A stretch of 64,000 bases of DNA, from contig UCHV01000038.1 of the NCBI GenBank assembly GCA_900472395.1, positions 1 to 64,000 of the forward strand, written 5' to 3'. The notes under the pieces were generated by a model that had not been told where the DNA came from, did no database searches, and saw only the letters and a program-made list of their open reading frames with translations. Both the position numbers and the translations under genes were made by a program. Below are positions 17,605 to 26,986 of the stretch, piece by piece (the first letter of the stretch is position 1; the number at the start of each line of letters is the position of its first letter). The DNA is from Hyphomicrobiales bacterium. Its GTDB lineage: Bacteria > Pseudomonadota > Alphaproteobacteria > Rhizobiales > Rhizobiaceae.

Positions 17605-18489
17605 TCATGCTTTTGCTTGAAACAAGTCTTGCGATCCATCCCGAAACACCAGAACACGATCGTTTCCGCCGTAGTCACGGACGGCCTCGATCAATGCAAA
17701 ACCCTGTTTCTCGAATATCGTGCCGACCGTTTCCTTTTGGTCGAAGCCAATCTCCAAGCCTATCAAGCCACCTGGCTCAAGGTAACCCCGCGCACCTTCT
17801 GCAATGTCACGATAGGCATCAAGCCCATCAGGGCCACCATCCAGCGCGGCGAGCGGGTCGAAATCTCGAACATCCGGCTCCAACGCGGGGATCACATCTG
17901 AACGTATATAGGGAGGATTTGACACGATTATGTCGAAACATCCCTCAATCTTGTCAAACCAGCGGCTTTCCGTTGTCGAAAACCGATCCGCTACATCATT
18001 GAGGTGGGCATTGGCAGCGGCCGTATCAAGAGCATCGCGGGAAATATCGCTGCCGACAGCAATCAATTCCGGCAGGGCTTTTGCCAGAGCCAGCGCAATT
18101 GCGCCCGTGCCGGTGCCCATGTCGAGCAGCCGCAACGCGCCTTTTTCCAAAGCGATCTTTCGTGCATGTGGAAGAACCGCTTCCACCAACGTTTCCGTGT
18201 CGGGGCGGGGCTCCAGCGTTTCTTTGGAAAGCTTGAGTGTCAGCCCGAAAAACTCGCGGGCCCCCAGAATGCGATGCACCGGCTCGTTACGCAAACGGCG
18301 TTCGATGGCGTCGCCGATCCGCGCCGTCTCCGCCAACGTCAAAAGCCTTTCGCCACCGGTAAAAACCTCCGTATTCGAAAGTCCCAGCAGGCCACCCACC
18401 AGGTAACGAGCCTCGAAAGCGGCATCGGCAAGACCCGCCTCGGCAAACCGGCGCTTGGCGGCCATGACCGCTTCGGCAAGGTTTTTCAT
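17605..18489 (-). CDS. prmC: Peptide chain release factor N5-glutamine methyltransferase
   Basis: A 294-residue SAM-dependent enzyme (HemK family) that methylates the Gln of the GGQ motif of release factors. The N-terminal helical release-factor-binding domain spans about 1-75. The SAM-binding motif DMGTGTGA is at 123-130 and the catalytic NPPY at 191-194. It starts 14 bases after the prfA stop codon, so enzyme and substrate are in one operon. A short C-terminal tail after the last strand is slightly longer than in E. coli. Confidence 0.96.
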   Translation of the reverse strand: MKNLAEAVMAAKRRFAEAGLADAAFEARYLVGGLLGLSNTEVFTGGERLLTLAETARIGDAIERRLRNEPVHRILGAREFFGLTLKLSKETLEPRPDTETLVEAVLPHARKIALEKGALRLLDMGTGTGAIALALAKALPELIAVGSDISRDALDTAAANAHLNDVADRFSTTESRWFDKIEGCFDIIVSNPPYIRSDVIPALEPDVRDFDPLAALDGGPDGLDAYRDIAEGARGYLEPGGLIGLEIGFDQKETVGTIFEKQGFALIEAVRDYGGNDRVLVFRDGSQDLFQAKA

Positions 18490-18503
18490 GACGCCACCCC
18501 CGA

Positions 18504-19586
18504 CTATCCTTGACGTTCGCCAAGCTGCGCAAGCTGTCCCGCCTGATAATCGGAAATCAGCGCATCAACCATCTCGTCGATTTCGCCTTCGATCATCCGG
18601 TCCAGCTTGTAGAGCGTCAGATTGATGCGATGGTCGGTCACCCGGCCCTGCGGAAAATTGTAGGTGCGGATACGCTCGGAGCGGTCGCCGGAACCAACCT
18701 GGCTCTTGCGGTCGGCGGAACGCTCATTGTCGGCCTTCTGCCGCTCCATGTCGTAAAGCCGCGTGCGCAGAACCTGCATGGCCTTGGCGCGGTTCTGGTG
18801 CTGCGATTTTTCCGCGCTGACGACGATGATGCCGGTCGGCAGATGGGTGACACGCACGGCCGAGTCCGTCGTGTTGACGTGCTGACCGCCGGCGCCCGAG
18901 GCACGCATCGTGTCGATGCGGATATCTTCGGGGCGGATCTCGATATCGATCTCTTCCGCTTCCGGCATCACGGCAACCGTCGCGGCGGAGGTGTGGATGC
19001 GCCCCTGCGTTTCGGTATCCGGCACGCGCTGCACGCGGTGCACGCCCGATTCGAACTTCAGCTTGGAGAACACGCCGCGGCCGGTGACGTTGGCAATGAT
19101 TTCCTTGTAACCGCCGGCCTCGCCTTCGCTGGCAGACAGCACCTCCACCTTCCAGCCATGTGTTGAGGCGTACCGGTCATACATGCGAAAAAGGTCGCCT
19201 GCAAAAAGGGCGGCCTCATTGCCACCGGTACCGGCGCGGATTTCCAGAATGGCGCTGCGCTCGTCGGCGGCGTCCTTCGGAAGAAGCAGGATCTGCATCT
19301 CCTTTTCCAGTGCCTCGACCCGCTCTTCCGCTTCCGGCAGTTCCATTTCGGCCAGTTCACGCATCTCGCGGTCGGTTGCCTTGTCGGAGAGAAGGGCGCG
19401 CAGGTCCGCCTCTTCCGCAATCGCCTTTTCATATTCGCGAATCTTGCGCACCACCGGCTGCAGTTCGGAATATTCCGATGCCAGCTTCACATAGACGTCA
19501 GCCGCCGGACCTTCCGACATGCGTGCCTCGATCTCGGCAAACCGGCGCTCCAGTTCGCGCATCTTCTCGACGGGCAATTTTGCCAA
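18504..19586 (-). CDS. prfA: Peptide chain release factor 1
   Basis: A 360-residue class I release factor that reads UAA and UAG and triggers peptide release on the ribosome. The GGQ motif is at 233-235. The codon-recognition tripeptide that is P-x-T in RF1 appears as PDT at 189-191. Length is standard. It is downstream of ptsP, separated by a 264-base gap with a large palindromic repeat, and directly upstream of prmC, which modifies it. Confidence 0.98.
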   Translation of the reverse strand: MAKLPVEKMRELERRFAEIEARMSEGPAADVYVKLASEYSELQPVVRKIREYEKAIAEEADLRALLSDKATDREMRELAEMELPEAEERVEALEKEMQILLLPKDAADERSAILEIRAGTGGNEAALFAGDLFRMYDRYASTHGWKVEVLSASEGEAGGYKEIIANVTGRGVFSKLKFESGVHRVQRVPDTETQGRIHTSAATVAVMPEAEEIDIEIRPEDIRIDTMRASGAGGQHVNTTDSAVRVTHLPTGIIVVSAEKSQHQNRAKAMQVLRTRLYDMERQKADNERSADRKSQVGSGDRSERIRTYNFPQGRVTDHRINLTLYKLDRMIEGEIDEMVDALISDYQAGQLAQLGERQG

Positions 19587-19656
19587 TGACTGAACTCCAA
19601 TATGCCGGTCTATCTTCCGGCGTCATCACTTGGCCACCACAGCCACCACCTTGCGG

Positions 19657-19736
19657 TCGTCATCCTCGGGCTTGTCCCGAGGATCTGCTGTCCCATCGGC
19701 GTGGATAGATCCTCGGGACAAGCCCGAGGATGACGA
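19657..19736. repeat. Palindromic intergenic repeat, copy 1
   Basis: Two perfect 30-base inverted arms (19657-19686 and 19707-19736) around a 20-base centre. The arms contain the core CCTCGGGCTTGTCCCGAGGA, which is itself partly self-complementary. A second copy lies at 50750-50836. It matches the style of rhizobial/brucella intergenic palindromic elements. It lies between ptsP and prfA. Confidence 0.92.
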
Positions 19737-19850
19737 AGCGAGAGCACTAGCGCATCCCCTGCCTGCCATTCAAGGCCCGGCTAAAAACGGCTCGTCCTCC
19801 GTCGGCACTCTTTTAAATATTCGAAAGAGCAGAACCGGCCCGAATTTGCC

Positions 19851-22127
19851 CTAGACCGGAATGTTGTGCTCCGCTGCAAACCGCAGCAGAATTTCGCGCG
19901 TCGTCTCGCTCGACAAGGCATGATCGTCAAGCGCCGCGTTGAGTGCATCGGCCAGTTTGCCGGCATCCAGACCCAGAAGCATCGCCTTGACCGGGCCGAT
20001 CGCCGTCGGCGACATCGAGACAGAACGGAAGCCGATACCGATCAGCGCCATGGCCGACAGCGGCCGTCCGGCCATCTCGCCGCACAGTGTCACCGGCGTA
20101 TTGCTGCGCTCGCCTGCCCGCACGATATCCCGCAACACCCGCAGAAACGGCTTGCCCAGATTGTCGAAACGATCGGAGACCCGCGCATTGCCGCGGTCAA
20201 CGGCCATCGTGTACTGGAACAGATCATTCGAGCCGACGGACACGAAATCGACCGCCGCCATCAGCTCGTCCAGCTGCCACATCAGCGACGGTACTTCCAG
20301 CATCGCCCCGAACTGCAGCTTCTTCGGCAGCGCATGACCATGCTTTGAGAGATGCTGAACTTCCTTCAGCAGCAGTTCGCGCACCGCATGGATTTCGGCG
20401 ACTTCCGTCACCATCGGCACCATCATCTTCAATTCGGAACCGGCAGATGCCCTGAGCAGCGCCCTCAGCTGGGTCCGCAAAAGGCCCGGCCGGTCCAGCG
20501 ACAGGCGAATTGCCCGCCAGCCGAGCGCCGGGTTTTCTTCCTCATGGGCGCGGAAATATGGCACCACCTTGTCGCCGCCGATATCGAGCGTGCGAAACGT
20601 AACCTGACGCCCGGCCGCCTGTTTGAGCACGGCACGGTAAAAAGCCTCCTGCTCCTCCAGCTTCGGCATGTTGGAAGCGATCATGAACTGCAATTCGGTG
20701 CGGAACAGGCCGATCCCATCGGCACCCGATTCGGAAAGCTGCGGCAGGTCCACCATCAATCCGGCATTCATCTGCAGGCTGATACGCTTGCCGTCGCGCG
20801 TCATCGGCTCGACATCGCGCAGCGCCCGGAACTGTTCCTGGCGACGGGCGCGCAGCTTCACCTTTTCCGCATAGGCATTCTGCAGATCGATCATCGGGCG
20901 CACATGCACCTGGCCGTCATCGCCATCGATGATCACGGCATCGCCGTTTTCGGCAAGCGCCACCACGCCGGTCGCCTGGCCGACGACAGGAATACCCATG
21001 GCACGCGCGACAATGACCACATGGCTTGTCACGGCGCCATCTTCCAGCACCAGACCACGCAGACTCTGCCGTGGGTAATCGAGAAGTTCGGCAGCGCCCA
21101 TGGCGCGCGCCAGAACGATCGCGTCATTGGGGAAACCGGCTTCGAAATCGCGGCCCGCAAAACCGGTCAGCTGGCGCAGCAGACGGTTTGCGAGATCGTC
21201 GAAATCGTGCATGCGCTCGCGCAGGTAAGGATCGGTCAGGCGCATCATCCGCGCCTTGGTGTCGCTCTGCACCTTTTCGACCGCCGCTTCAGCCGTCAGG
21301 CCGTTGCGGATCGCCTCTTCCATGCGCCGCACCCAGCCCTGGTCGTGCGCGAACATGCGGAACGCTTCCAGCACCTCGCGGTGTTCACCCTCCTGGGAAA
21401 CGTCGCGACGCTGCAGCATGTCGTCGATGGAGATGCGCAGCGATCCGAGCGCGTCGACAAGACGCTCGATTTCCTTGTCGGCATCCTCGTTCAGAAGATT
21501 GGTCACGACGATGCGCGGCTCGTGCAGAACCACATGGCCGAGACCGATGCCCTCGTTATAGCCGTCACCGTCGATCGACACCGCGCGGGTGAGATCGAGT
21601 TCGAGACCGGGGGCCGTAATCTTTTTCAGTTCTCCGGTCGCGATCATCTCTGCGATTACCATTGCAGTCGTCTCGAGCGCTTCCACCTCGTCTTCGCGGT
21701 AGTTGCGCTGCGCCTTGTTCTGGACGACGAGAACGCCCAAAGTACGGCCGGCCCGCAAGATAGGAACGCCGAGGAAGGAATGGTAGATCTCTTCACCGGT
21801 TTCCGGCAGATATCGGAAAGCCGGATGCGACTGGGCGTCGGAGAGGTTGAGAGGCTGCGCGGAAGCGGCAATCGTGCCGACCAGACCCTGCCCCATTTTC
21901 AGCTGGGCAAGGTGCACGGCGTCCTTGTTCAGGCCTTCCGTGGCATAAAGCTCCAGCACACCATCGGAGCGCAGGACATAAACGGAGCAGACCTCCGCCA
22001 CCACATTGCTGGCAATCTGGCGAACGATCCGGTCGAGCCGATCCTGTGGCTCGAGCGGTTCCGCCATCAACTCACGCAGGCGCTTCAACAGAACCCGCGG
22101 ACCTGCCGATAGATCTCGCGTCGGCAT
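19851..22127 (-). CDS. ptsP: PEP-protein phosphotransferase EI-Ntr
   Basis: A 758-residue first enzyme of the nitrogen-related phosphotransferase relay. It takes phosphate from PEP and passes it to NPr and then EIIA-Ntr, which control potassium, nitrogen and carbon responses. An N-terminal GAF domain (about 15-165) precedes the PEP-utiliser domains. The phosphorylated His is in GAVTSHVVIVAR (His369), and the PEP-binding TIM barrel is C-terminal. GGGAG lies 5 bases before the ATG at 22127, and a more distal ATG at 22154 is less likely. It lies between lysC and prfA on the same strand. NPr and EIIA-Ntr genes are not in this window. Confidence 0.96.
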   Translation of the reverse strand: MPTRDLSAGPRVLLKRLRELMAEPLEPQDRLDRIVRQIASNVVAEVCSVYVLRSDGVLELYATEGLNKDAVHLAQLKMGQGLVGTIAASAQPLNLSDAQSHPAFRYLPETGEEIYHSFLGVPILRAGRTLGVLVVQNKAQRNYREDEVEALETTAMVIAEMIATGELKKITAPGLELDLTRAVSIDGDGYNEGIGLGHVVLHEPRIVVTNLLNEDADKEIERLVDALGSLRISIDDMLQRRDVSQEGEHREVLEAFRMFAHDQGWVRRMEEAIRNGLTAEAAVEKVQSDTKARMMRLTDPYLRERMHDFDDLANRLLRQLTGFAGRDFEAGFPNDAIVLARAMGAAELLDYPRQSLRGLVLEDGAVTSHVVIVARAMGIPVVGQATGVVALAENGDAVIIDGDDGQVHVRPMIDLQNAYAEKVKLRARRQEQFRALRDVEPMTRDGKRISLQMNAGLMVDLPQLSESGADGIGLFRTELQFMIASNMPKLEEQEAFYRAVLKQAAGRQVTFRTLDIGGDKVVPYFRAHEEENPALGWRAIRLSLDRPGLLRTQLRALLRASAGSELKMMVPMVTEVAEIHAVRELLLKEVQHLSKHGHALPKKLQFGAMLEVPSLMWQLDELMAAVDFVSVGSNDLFQYTMAVDRGNARVSDRFDNLGKPFLRVLRDIVRAGERSNTPVTLCGEMAGRPLSAMALIGIGFRSVSMSPTAIGPVKAMLLGLDAGKLADALNAALDDHALSSETTREILLRFAAEHNIPV

Positions 22128-22205
22128 GCTTGCTCCCGAAAACAGGTACCCCACCCCCGGAAGCAGCCGCGCCTCAAATGTCAGGCGCGGCGAACCGGTT
22201 CACGA

Positions 22206-23480
22206 TCAATTCTTATCGAGACCGTAAGCGGAATGCAAAGTGCGAACTGCAAGTTCGGAATATGCACCGTCGATCAGGATCGAAATCTTGATTTCTGACG
22301 TCGTAATAGCCTTGATGTTGATGCTTTTTGCGGCAAGTGCCTTGAAAGCAGTGGCGGCAACACCCGCATGGCTGCGCATGCCGATGCCGATGACCGAAAC
22401 CTTGGACAGGCCTGATTCGGTCTGCACCACGTCGAAGCCGATCGCTTCCTTGTTTTCGTTGAGAACCTGCATGGCCTTGTCGACGTCGCCCGAAGGCACG
22501 GTGAAGGTCATGTCGGTGCGCGAACCGTCTTCCGAAATGTTCTGCACGATCATGTCGACATTGATATGAGCTTCGGCCAGCGGGCCAAAGATCGCTGCCG
22601 AAACGCCCGGACGGTCGGCGAGCCGGCGCAGCGAGATCTGTGCCTCATCCTTGGCATAGGCGATGCCGGTAACGACTTCCTGTTCCACGATTTCTTCCTC
22701 TGCGCAAATCAACGTACCGGGCGGATTGAGAAGGTCACCCATGCCCGGTGCATCGGGATCTTCGAAACTGGAGCGAACGAATGTGCGGACCTTGTGGACC
22801 ATGGCCAGTTCGACCGAGCGAACCTGAAGAACCTTGGAACCCAGCGAGGCCATTTCGAGCATTTCCTCGAAAGACACCTTTTTCATGCGGCGCGCGGCCG
22901 GCACGATGCGCGGATCGGTCGTGTAAACGCCATCGACGTCGGTATAGATGTCGCAACGGTCGGCCTTGACGGCAGCGGCAATTGCAACGGCGGACGTATC
23001 CGAACCACCGCGACCGAGCGTGGCGATGCGGTTATCGGGGCCAAGGCCCTGGAAACCGGCAACCACGGCCACCTGGCCTTCGCCCATGCGCTTGATGATG
23101 TCGGCGCCGTCGATTTCCTCGATACGGGCAGCACCATGGGCACTGTCGGTGCGGATCGGGATCTGCCAGCCCTGCCAGGACCGGGCATTGATGCCCATCG
23201 ACTGCAAGGCGATGGCCAGAATACCGGAGGTCACCTGCTCGCCGGACGCCACGATCGCATCGTATTCGCGTGCATCGTAGAAAGGCGAAGTGGCGCCAGC
23301 CACTTTCGGCATGTCCTGAACCCAGCCCACCAGTTCGTTGGTCTTGCCGGACATGGCGGAAACGACGACCGCCACTTCATGACCGGCATCGACTTCACGT
23401 TTCACATGGCGGGCAACATTGTGGATGCGTTCGAGGTTGGCGACGGAAGTGCCGCCGAATTTCATGACAATGCGTGCCAT
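22206..23480 (-). CDS. lysC: Aspartokinase
   Basis: A 424-residue enzyme that phosphorylates L-aspartate, the first step to lysine, threonine, methionine and diaminopimelate. The kinase domain starts MARIVMKFGGTSVAN, with the KFGGTS motif near residues 7-12. The two C-terminal ACT domains (about 270-424) bind the feedback amino acids. Length fits the single-function type. It begins the lysC-ptsP-prfA-prmC stretch. The start ATG at 23480 coincides with the conserved N-terminus. Confidence 0.97.
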   Translation of the reverse strand: MARIVMKFGGTSVANLERIHNVARHVKREVDAGHEVAVVVSAMSGKTNELVGWVQDMPKVAGATSPFYDAREYDAIVASGEQVTSGILAIALQSMGINARSWQGWQIPIRTDSAHGAARIEEIDGADIIKRMGEGQVAVVAGFQGLGPDNRIATLGRGGSDTSAVAIAAAVKADRCDIYTDVDGVYTTDPRIVPAARRMKKVSFEEMLEMASLGSKVLQVRSVELAMVHKVRTFVRSSFEDPDAPGMGDLLNPPGTLICAEEEIVEQEVVTGIAYAKDEAQISLRRLADRPGVSAAIFGPLAEAHINVDMIVQNISEDGSRTDMTFTVPSGDVDKAMQVLNENKEAIGFDVVQTESGLSKVSVIGIGMRSHAGVAATAFKALAAKSINIKAITTSEIKISILIDGAYSELAVRTLHSAYGLDKN

Positions 23481-23762
23481 ATTCTAGACCAATACCACCC
23501 GTTCGCGCCCCACATGGCATCGGCATGGATGCCGGCGGACGCGTCTCCTGTCGAACGGGCCCGCCCTTATGGAAAAGCCCGAAGTTGCCGCGTCTCTTAG
23601 CGAAAAGCAGGGTGCGGCGCAATGGTCGCCACAAGCCAAAGCGGTACGGTTTTGTCATGAAATAACCGCCTACGTGCAACCGCACCCAAGAAAAAAGGGC
23701 CACCCGCAAAGGCAGCCCCTGTTCTTGTACGGCCCGAAGCAGACCGCGCCGATTGTTCAAGC

Positions 23763-24665
23763 TTACTGCTGGCCAGGCGGCGGCAGGATCGGGGCCTGGA
23801 TGCTCGGGTCCCAGCGGGGAGGCTGAGCACGACGATCGTCACTACCGCCATTCGCGTCAGGAGACGCACCGCCGCGGGGACCGACGACACTCGGATCCCA
23901 GCCGGCAGGCGGGTTGCGACGCTCATCATTGCCACGACCGTTGCCCGGAGGCGGGCCGCGACGGTCATCTCCGCGATCCGCAGCCGGCGGAGGAGGTCCG
24001 CGGCGGTCATCATTACCGCGGTTCCAGTCACCACGATCACGATCACGGTCGCGGTCGCGGTCGCGATCCCAATTGCCGCGATCATTACCGCGGCCCCAGT
24101 CACCCCGGTCCCGGTCGCGATCCCAGTCGCGCGGCGGGCCACGTCGGTCGTCGCGGTCACGATCCCAGCGGGGCGGCGGATCGCGACGGTCATCGCGGTC
24201 CCATACCGGTGGCGGAGGCGGACGGCGGTCGTCACGGGTCCAGCGCGGCGGCGGCGGGGGCGGGCGGCGATCCCAGCGATCGCGATCACGGTAAAAATCG
24301 CGGTCGCGGTAATAACGTCCCCAATAATTGTCGACCTCGAAAGTCACGGTTGGAATACCCAGCGGGCGATAATAGTCGGGCGCGACGTAAACGCGGTTCT
24401 GGCGATAGGTGGTGCTGATATAGCTGCCCGAAACCCAACCACGTCCGCGGGTGAAGGAGACATCACACCAGTTGACGTTGCTCATGCAGCCATGAATGGT
24501 GATCGGCGCACCCACCGGCACGACAGCGACTGCCGGATAACCGGTGCTCGGTCCCGAGCGCATGTTGACATTCGCGGTGGCATAACCGCGCACAGCAGCT
24601 TCTGCCAGCGAGGGTGCCGCCATGAGAGCGCTGGCCGCAGCCGCGATCATGATAATTTTTTTCAC
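23763..24665 (-). CDS. Exported SH3-domain protein with charged low-complexity tail
   Basis: A 300-residue protein. A signal peptide (KKIIMIAAAASALMAAPSLAEA) leads a bacterial SH3 (SH3b) domain at about 23-90: NVNMRSGPSTGYPAV, then GWVSGSYI. Two cysteines (HGCMSNVNWCDV) may form a disulfide. From about 120 on, the sequence is almost only Asp, Arg, Pro and Gly (DRDRD, RPPPPP). AAGGAGG lies 5 bases before a GTG at 24665, and this start puts the signal peptide first. The frame upstream (to 24932) is not a protein start. SH3b domains often bind cell-wall peptides. The role of the tail is unknown. It faces ubiG divergently. Confidence 0.85.
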   Translation of the reverse strand: MKKIIMIAAAASALMAAPSLAEAAVRGYATANVNMRSGPSTGYPAVAVVPVGAPITIHGCMSNVNWCDVSFTRGRGWVSGSYISTTYRQNRVYVAPDYYRPLGIPTVTFEVDNYWGRYYRDRDFYRDRDRWDRRPPPPPPRWTRDDRRPPPPPVWDRDDRRDPPPRWDRDRDDRRGPPRDWDRDRDRGDWGRGNDRGNWDRDRDRDRDRDRGDWNRGNDDRRGPPPPAADRGDDRRGPPPGNGRGNDERRNPPAGWDPSVVGPRGGASPDANGGSDDRRAQPPRWDPSIQAPILPPPGQQ

Positions 24666-25046
24666 GTGTTCCTCCTTGAAGAACATCGGTCGTCTCCACC
24701 CCGGATCGGCGAGCCCGACAATTGACGTCGAAAACAATGCCGAAGACATCGCTATAGTTCCAGTATGACCGTGAACCGGGCATGAATACGGTGTCGTGAA
24801 GATGTTTCTCGCGAATTTTTGCACAGACATCCCGGTTGCGAGGTCTCGGTATGATTGTTCTGACCTGACGAGCGGGCGCGCCTTCGAGAAAGGGCATCTG
24901 ACGCCGGGATCCTGCGCCCGAGACACAAGCACCCAGCCACCGGGCCCAAATCGTCATGGATGCGGGACTTGACTTCGTTTGCCGATCATCCGACTTCAGT
25001 CGCAAAGACACGGCTTCGAAAACGGCCGAGCAGAAGGAATGACACC
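24666..25046. other. Divergent intergenic region before ubiG
   Basis: About 380 bases. On the minus strand GGAAC, 17 bases, CATT is one base off the EcfG stress-promoter form (GGAAC, 16-17, CGTT) and could serve the SH3 gene. Support is weak. I see no small gene with a ribosome-binding site. Confidence 0.35.
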
Positions 25047-25793
25047 ATGAGCGAAGCTGCCAAAACCACCGTCGACCCCAGCCAGGTCGAATGGTTTTCG
25101 AAAATGGCCGCCGAGTGGTGGAGCCCTACCGGCAAGTTCCGGCCGCTGCACAAATTCAATCCCGTCCGCATCTCTTATATCCGAGATCAGATCTGCGCCC
25201 ATTTCGGCCGTGATCCGCGCGCTCACAAACCGCTCGAAGGCCTTCGCATTCTCGATATCGGTTGCGGTGGCGGCCTTTTGTCCGAACCCATCGCCCGCAT
25301 GGGCGCGATCGTGGTTGGCGCCGATCCCTCGGAAAAGAACATCGGCATCGCCTCAACCCATGCCGAGCAGACCGGCGTCGAAGTCGATTACCGCGCGGTT
25401 ACCGCCGAACAGCTTTGCGAAGCCGGCGAGACGTTTGATGTCGTTCTCAACATGGAAGTGGTCGAACACGTCGCCGACGTCGAGTTTTTCCTGCGAACCT
25501 GTGCCTCCATGGTCAAACCCGGCGGCCTGATGTTTGTCGCCACCATCAACCGAACATTCAAGGCTCGCGCACTGGCAATCTTTGCGGCCGAAAACGTGCT
25601 GCGCTGGCTACCGCGCGGCACACATCAGTATGAAAAGCTGGTGCGCCCGGAAGAGATCGAAAAGCCGCTGACGGCGGACGGGCTCGAAATCATCCAGCGC
25701 ACCGGCGTGTTCTACAACCTGCTCGCAGACAGCTGGAACCTATCGTCGGACATGGACGTGAACTACATGCTGGTGGCACGGCGGCCGGAGTGA
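25047..25793 (+). CDS. ubiG: Ubiquinone biosynthesis O-methyltransferase UbiG
   Basis: A 248-residue SAM-dependent enzyme for the two O-methylations in ubiquinone synthesis. The SAM motif DIGCGGG is at 70-76 and the family's N-terminus is recognisable ([20 protein letters not shown]). AAGGA lies 8 bases before the ATG at 25047. A frame open from 24960 is less likely as the start. It is upstream of the toxin-antitoxin pair and divergent from the SH3 gene, next to lysC as in other rhizobia. Confidence 0.96.
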   Translation: MSEAAKTTVDPSQVEWFSKMAAEWWSPTGKFRPLHKFNPVRISYIRDQICAHFGRDPRAHKPLEGLRILDIGCGGGLLSEPIARMGAIVVGADPSEKNIGIASTHAEQTGVEVDYRAVTAEQLCEAGETFDVVLNMEVVEHVADVEFFLRTCASMVKPGGLMFVATINRTFKARALAIFAAENVLRWLPRGTHQYEKLVRPEEIEKPLTADGLEIIQRTGVFYNLLADSWNLSSDMDVNYMLVARRPE

Positions 25794-25836
25794 ACTGCCC
25801 CTCAAAAGGGATGATCCCGACAGATGAGAAGTCTGC

Positions 25837-25842
25837 TATGAT
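25837..25842 (+). promoter_or_regulatory. Candidate extended -10 promoter of the toxin-antitoxin pair
   Basis: TATGAT preceded by TGC (TG-n extended -10) lies 36 bases before the antitoxin ATG at 25878. The -35 region is poor. If used, it would exclude the upstream TTG at 25842 as the antitoxin start. Confidence 0.45.
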
Positions 25843-25877
25843 TGTCGGAGTTGCGATTGCCCTTTGGGAAACCAGAC

Positions 25878-26147
25878 ATGTCGGAAGCCGCCAAGATCAC
25901 TATTAAGCTCGAATCCGAAACTGCGGATTTTATTCGCAGCGAAGTGGAACGTGGTTCCGCGAGTTCGCCAGAAAGCTATGTCGAAGATCTTGTCCGCCGG
26001 GATCATGAACGTGATCAAGCTCGGCGCGGCCTTGATGTCGCCTTGCAACGCGGTCTGGACGACGCCGAAGCGGGCCGCGAGATGTCGCTGGACGATGCTT
26101 TCGATAGCGTATTTGACGAATTCGGTTGGGAACGCCCACAGCGATGA
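25878..26147 (+). CDS. ParD-family antitoxin
   Basis: An 89-residue protein that begins with a ribbon-helix-helix of the ParD/CopG type (KITIKLESETADFIRSEVER) and continues with acidic helices (LDDAEAGREMSLDDAFDSVF) that would wrap the toxin. It is expected to neutralise the toxin and to repress its own promoter. GGGAAA lies upstream of the ATG at 25878. The last codons overlap the toxin start by 4 bases (ATGA). Confidence 0.82.
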   Translation: MSEAAKITIKLESETADFIRSEVERGSASSPESYVEDLVRRDHERDQARRGLDVALQRGLDDAEAGREMSLDDAFDSVFDEFGWERPQR

Positions 26148-26440
26148 AGGTCAGGTTTGTTCGTGAGGCTCGGCAGGACCTTGCAGATATTGCCCACTAT
26201 TTGTCGCAGCATGATCCCCTAAGAGCACGCTCATATATGCTCGAACTGCGCAAAGCGTGCTTGGAACTGGGCGGGATGCCATACGCTTTCGAGAAGACCG
26301 AAGATACATCTCTCCCGGATTTTCGTCGCAGACTGTTTCTGCCCTACCTGATTTTCTACAGGGTGGGTGGTTCTCAAGTTCAGATCATCCGGATCATACA
26401 CGGTGCTCGGGACTATATAAGGATCCTCGCCCGAAAATAA
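26144..26440 (+). CDS. ParE/RelE-superfamily toxin
   Basis: A 98-residue toxin of the ParE/RelE fold: MKVRFVREARQDLADIAHYL at the N-terminus, then RRRLFLPYLIFYRV and IIRIIHGARDYIRIL, the conserved C-terminal strands of ParE proteins. ParE toxins block DNA gyrase and RelE toxins cut mRNA, and the sequence alone does not decide between them. The 4-base overlap with the antitoxin gene implies translational coupling. The pair sits next to ubiG with no mobile element in view. Confidence 0.85.
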   Translation: MKVRFVREARQDLADIAHYLSQHDPLRARSYMLELRKACLELGGMPYAFEKTEDTSLPDFRRRLFLPYLIFYRVGGSQVQIIRIIHGARDYIRILARK

Positions 26441-26557
26441 AAACGCGACCGTTCATCCCAACCGGCCGCAAGCTCGCCCGCGTTAAGCTGTCACCTTATC
26501 GTTCTGACAGCGGACTGCATAACTTCCCACCAAGGGTAAATCGGAATCAAAAACCGC

Positions 26558-26986
26558 TCAGTTGGCATCATCCGGTATTACCGGGATCGGCGCAATTTCT
26601 ATCCCCTCGTCCAGCAACTCGCGCACCTCGCCAAAACTTGCCTGGCCGATGATGCCGCGCGCATCCGCCTCGCCGTAATGGATTTTTCGTGCTTCCTCGG
26701 GAAACCGCTCGCCGACATCTTCGGAATTGGCCTTGATCTCCGCCACAGCCGCCTTCAACTTGGCCATGGCTTCGGCTTTTGCCATATCCATTGCCACGGC
26801 CTGCCGTTTTTCCTTCACCCGCGCCGTCGAAACGGACGGCGCCATCAGGCTCTTGGAAATGGTGGCCGAGCCACAGACAGGACAGGTCAGAAAACCGTTT
26901 TGAAGCTGCCGGTCGAAATCGGCGCTTTCGGAAAACCAGCCCTCGAACGCATGTGCGCTGTCACAGGTGAGTGAATATTTGATCAA
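26558..26986 (-). CDS. DUF1178 family protein
   Basis: A 142-residue protein. An N-terminal zinc-ribbon-like part has the pattern KYSLTCDSAHAFEGWFSES, then GFLTCPVCGS, with cysteines at about 8, 35 and 38. A charged helical C-terminal half with RKIHYGEADARGIIG follows. DUF1178 has no established function. The start codon overlaps the stop codon of the upstream amidase gene by 4 bases (ATGA), so they are translationally coupled. Confidence 0.92.
   Translation of the reverse strand: MIKYSLTCDSAHAFEGWFSESADFDRQLQNGFLTCPVCGSATISKSLMAPSVSTARVKEKRQAVAMDMAKAEAMAKLKAAVAEIKANSEDVGERFPEEARKIHYGEADARGIIGQASFGEVRELLDEGIEIAPIPVIPDDAN

Noticed and set aside
20352-22112. A 586-codon plus-strand frame opposite ptsP
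   Set aside because: Same reason: ptsP is certain on the minus strand and the antisense product has no homology-like features.
24030-24130. A tandem-repeat (minisatellite) element independent of a gene
   Set aside because: The repeats keep the reading frame of the exported SH3 protein and encode its Asp/Arg tail.
24710-24765. EcfG general-stress promoter for the SH3 gene
   Set aside because: GGAAC is present, but the -10 motif is CATT instead of CGTT, and one five-base match is expected often by chance.
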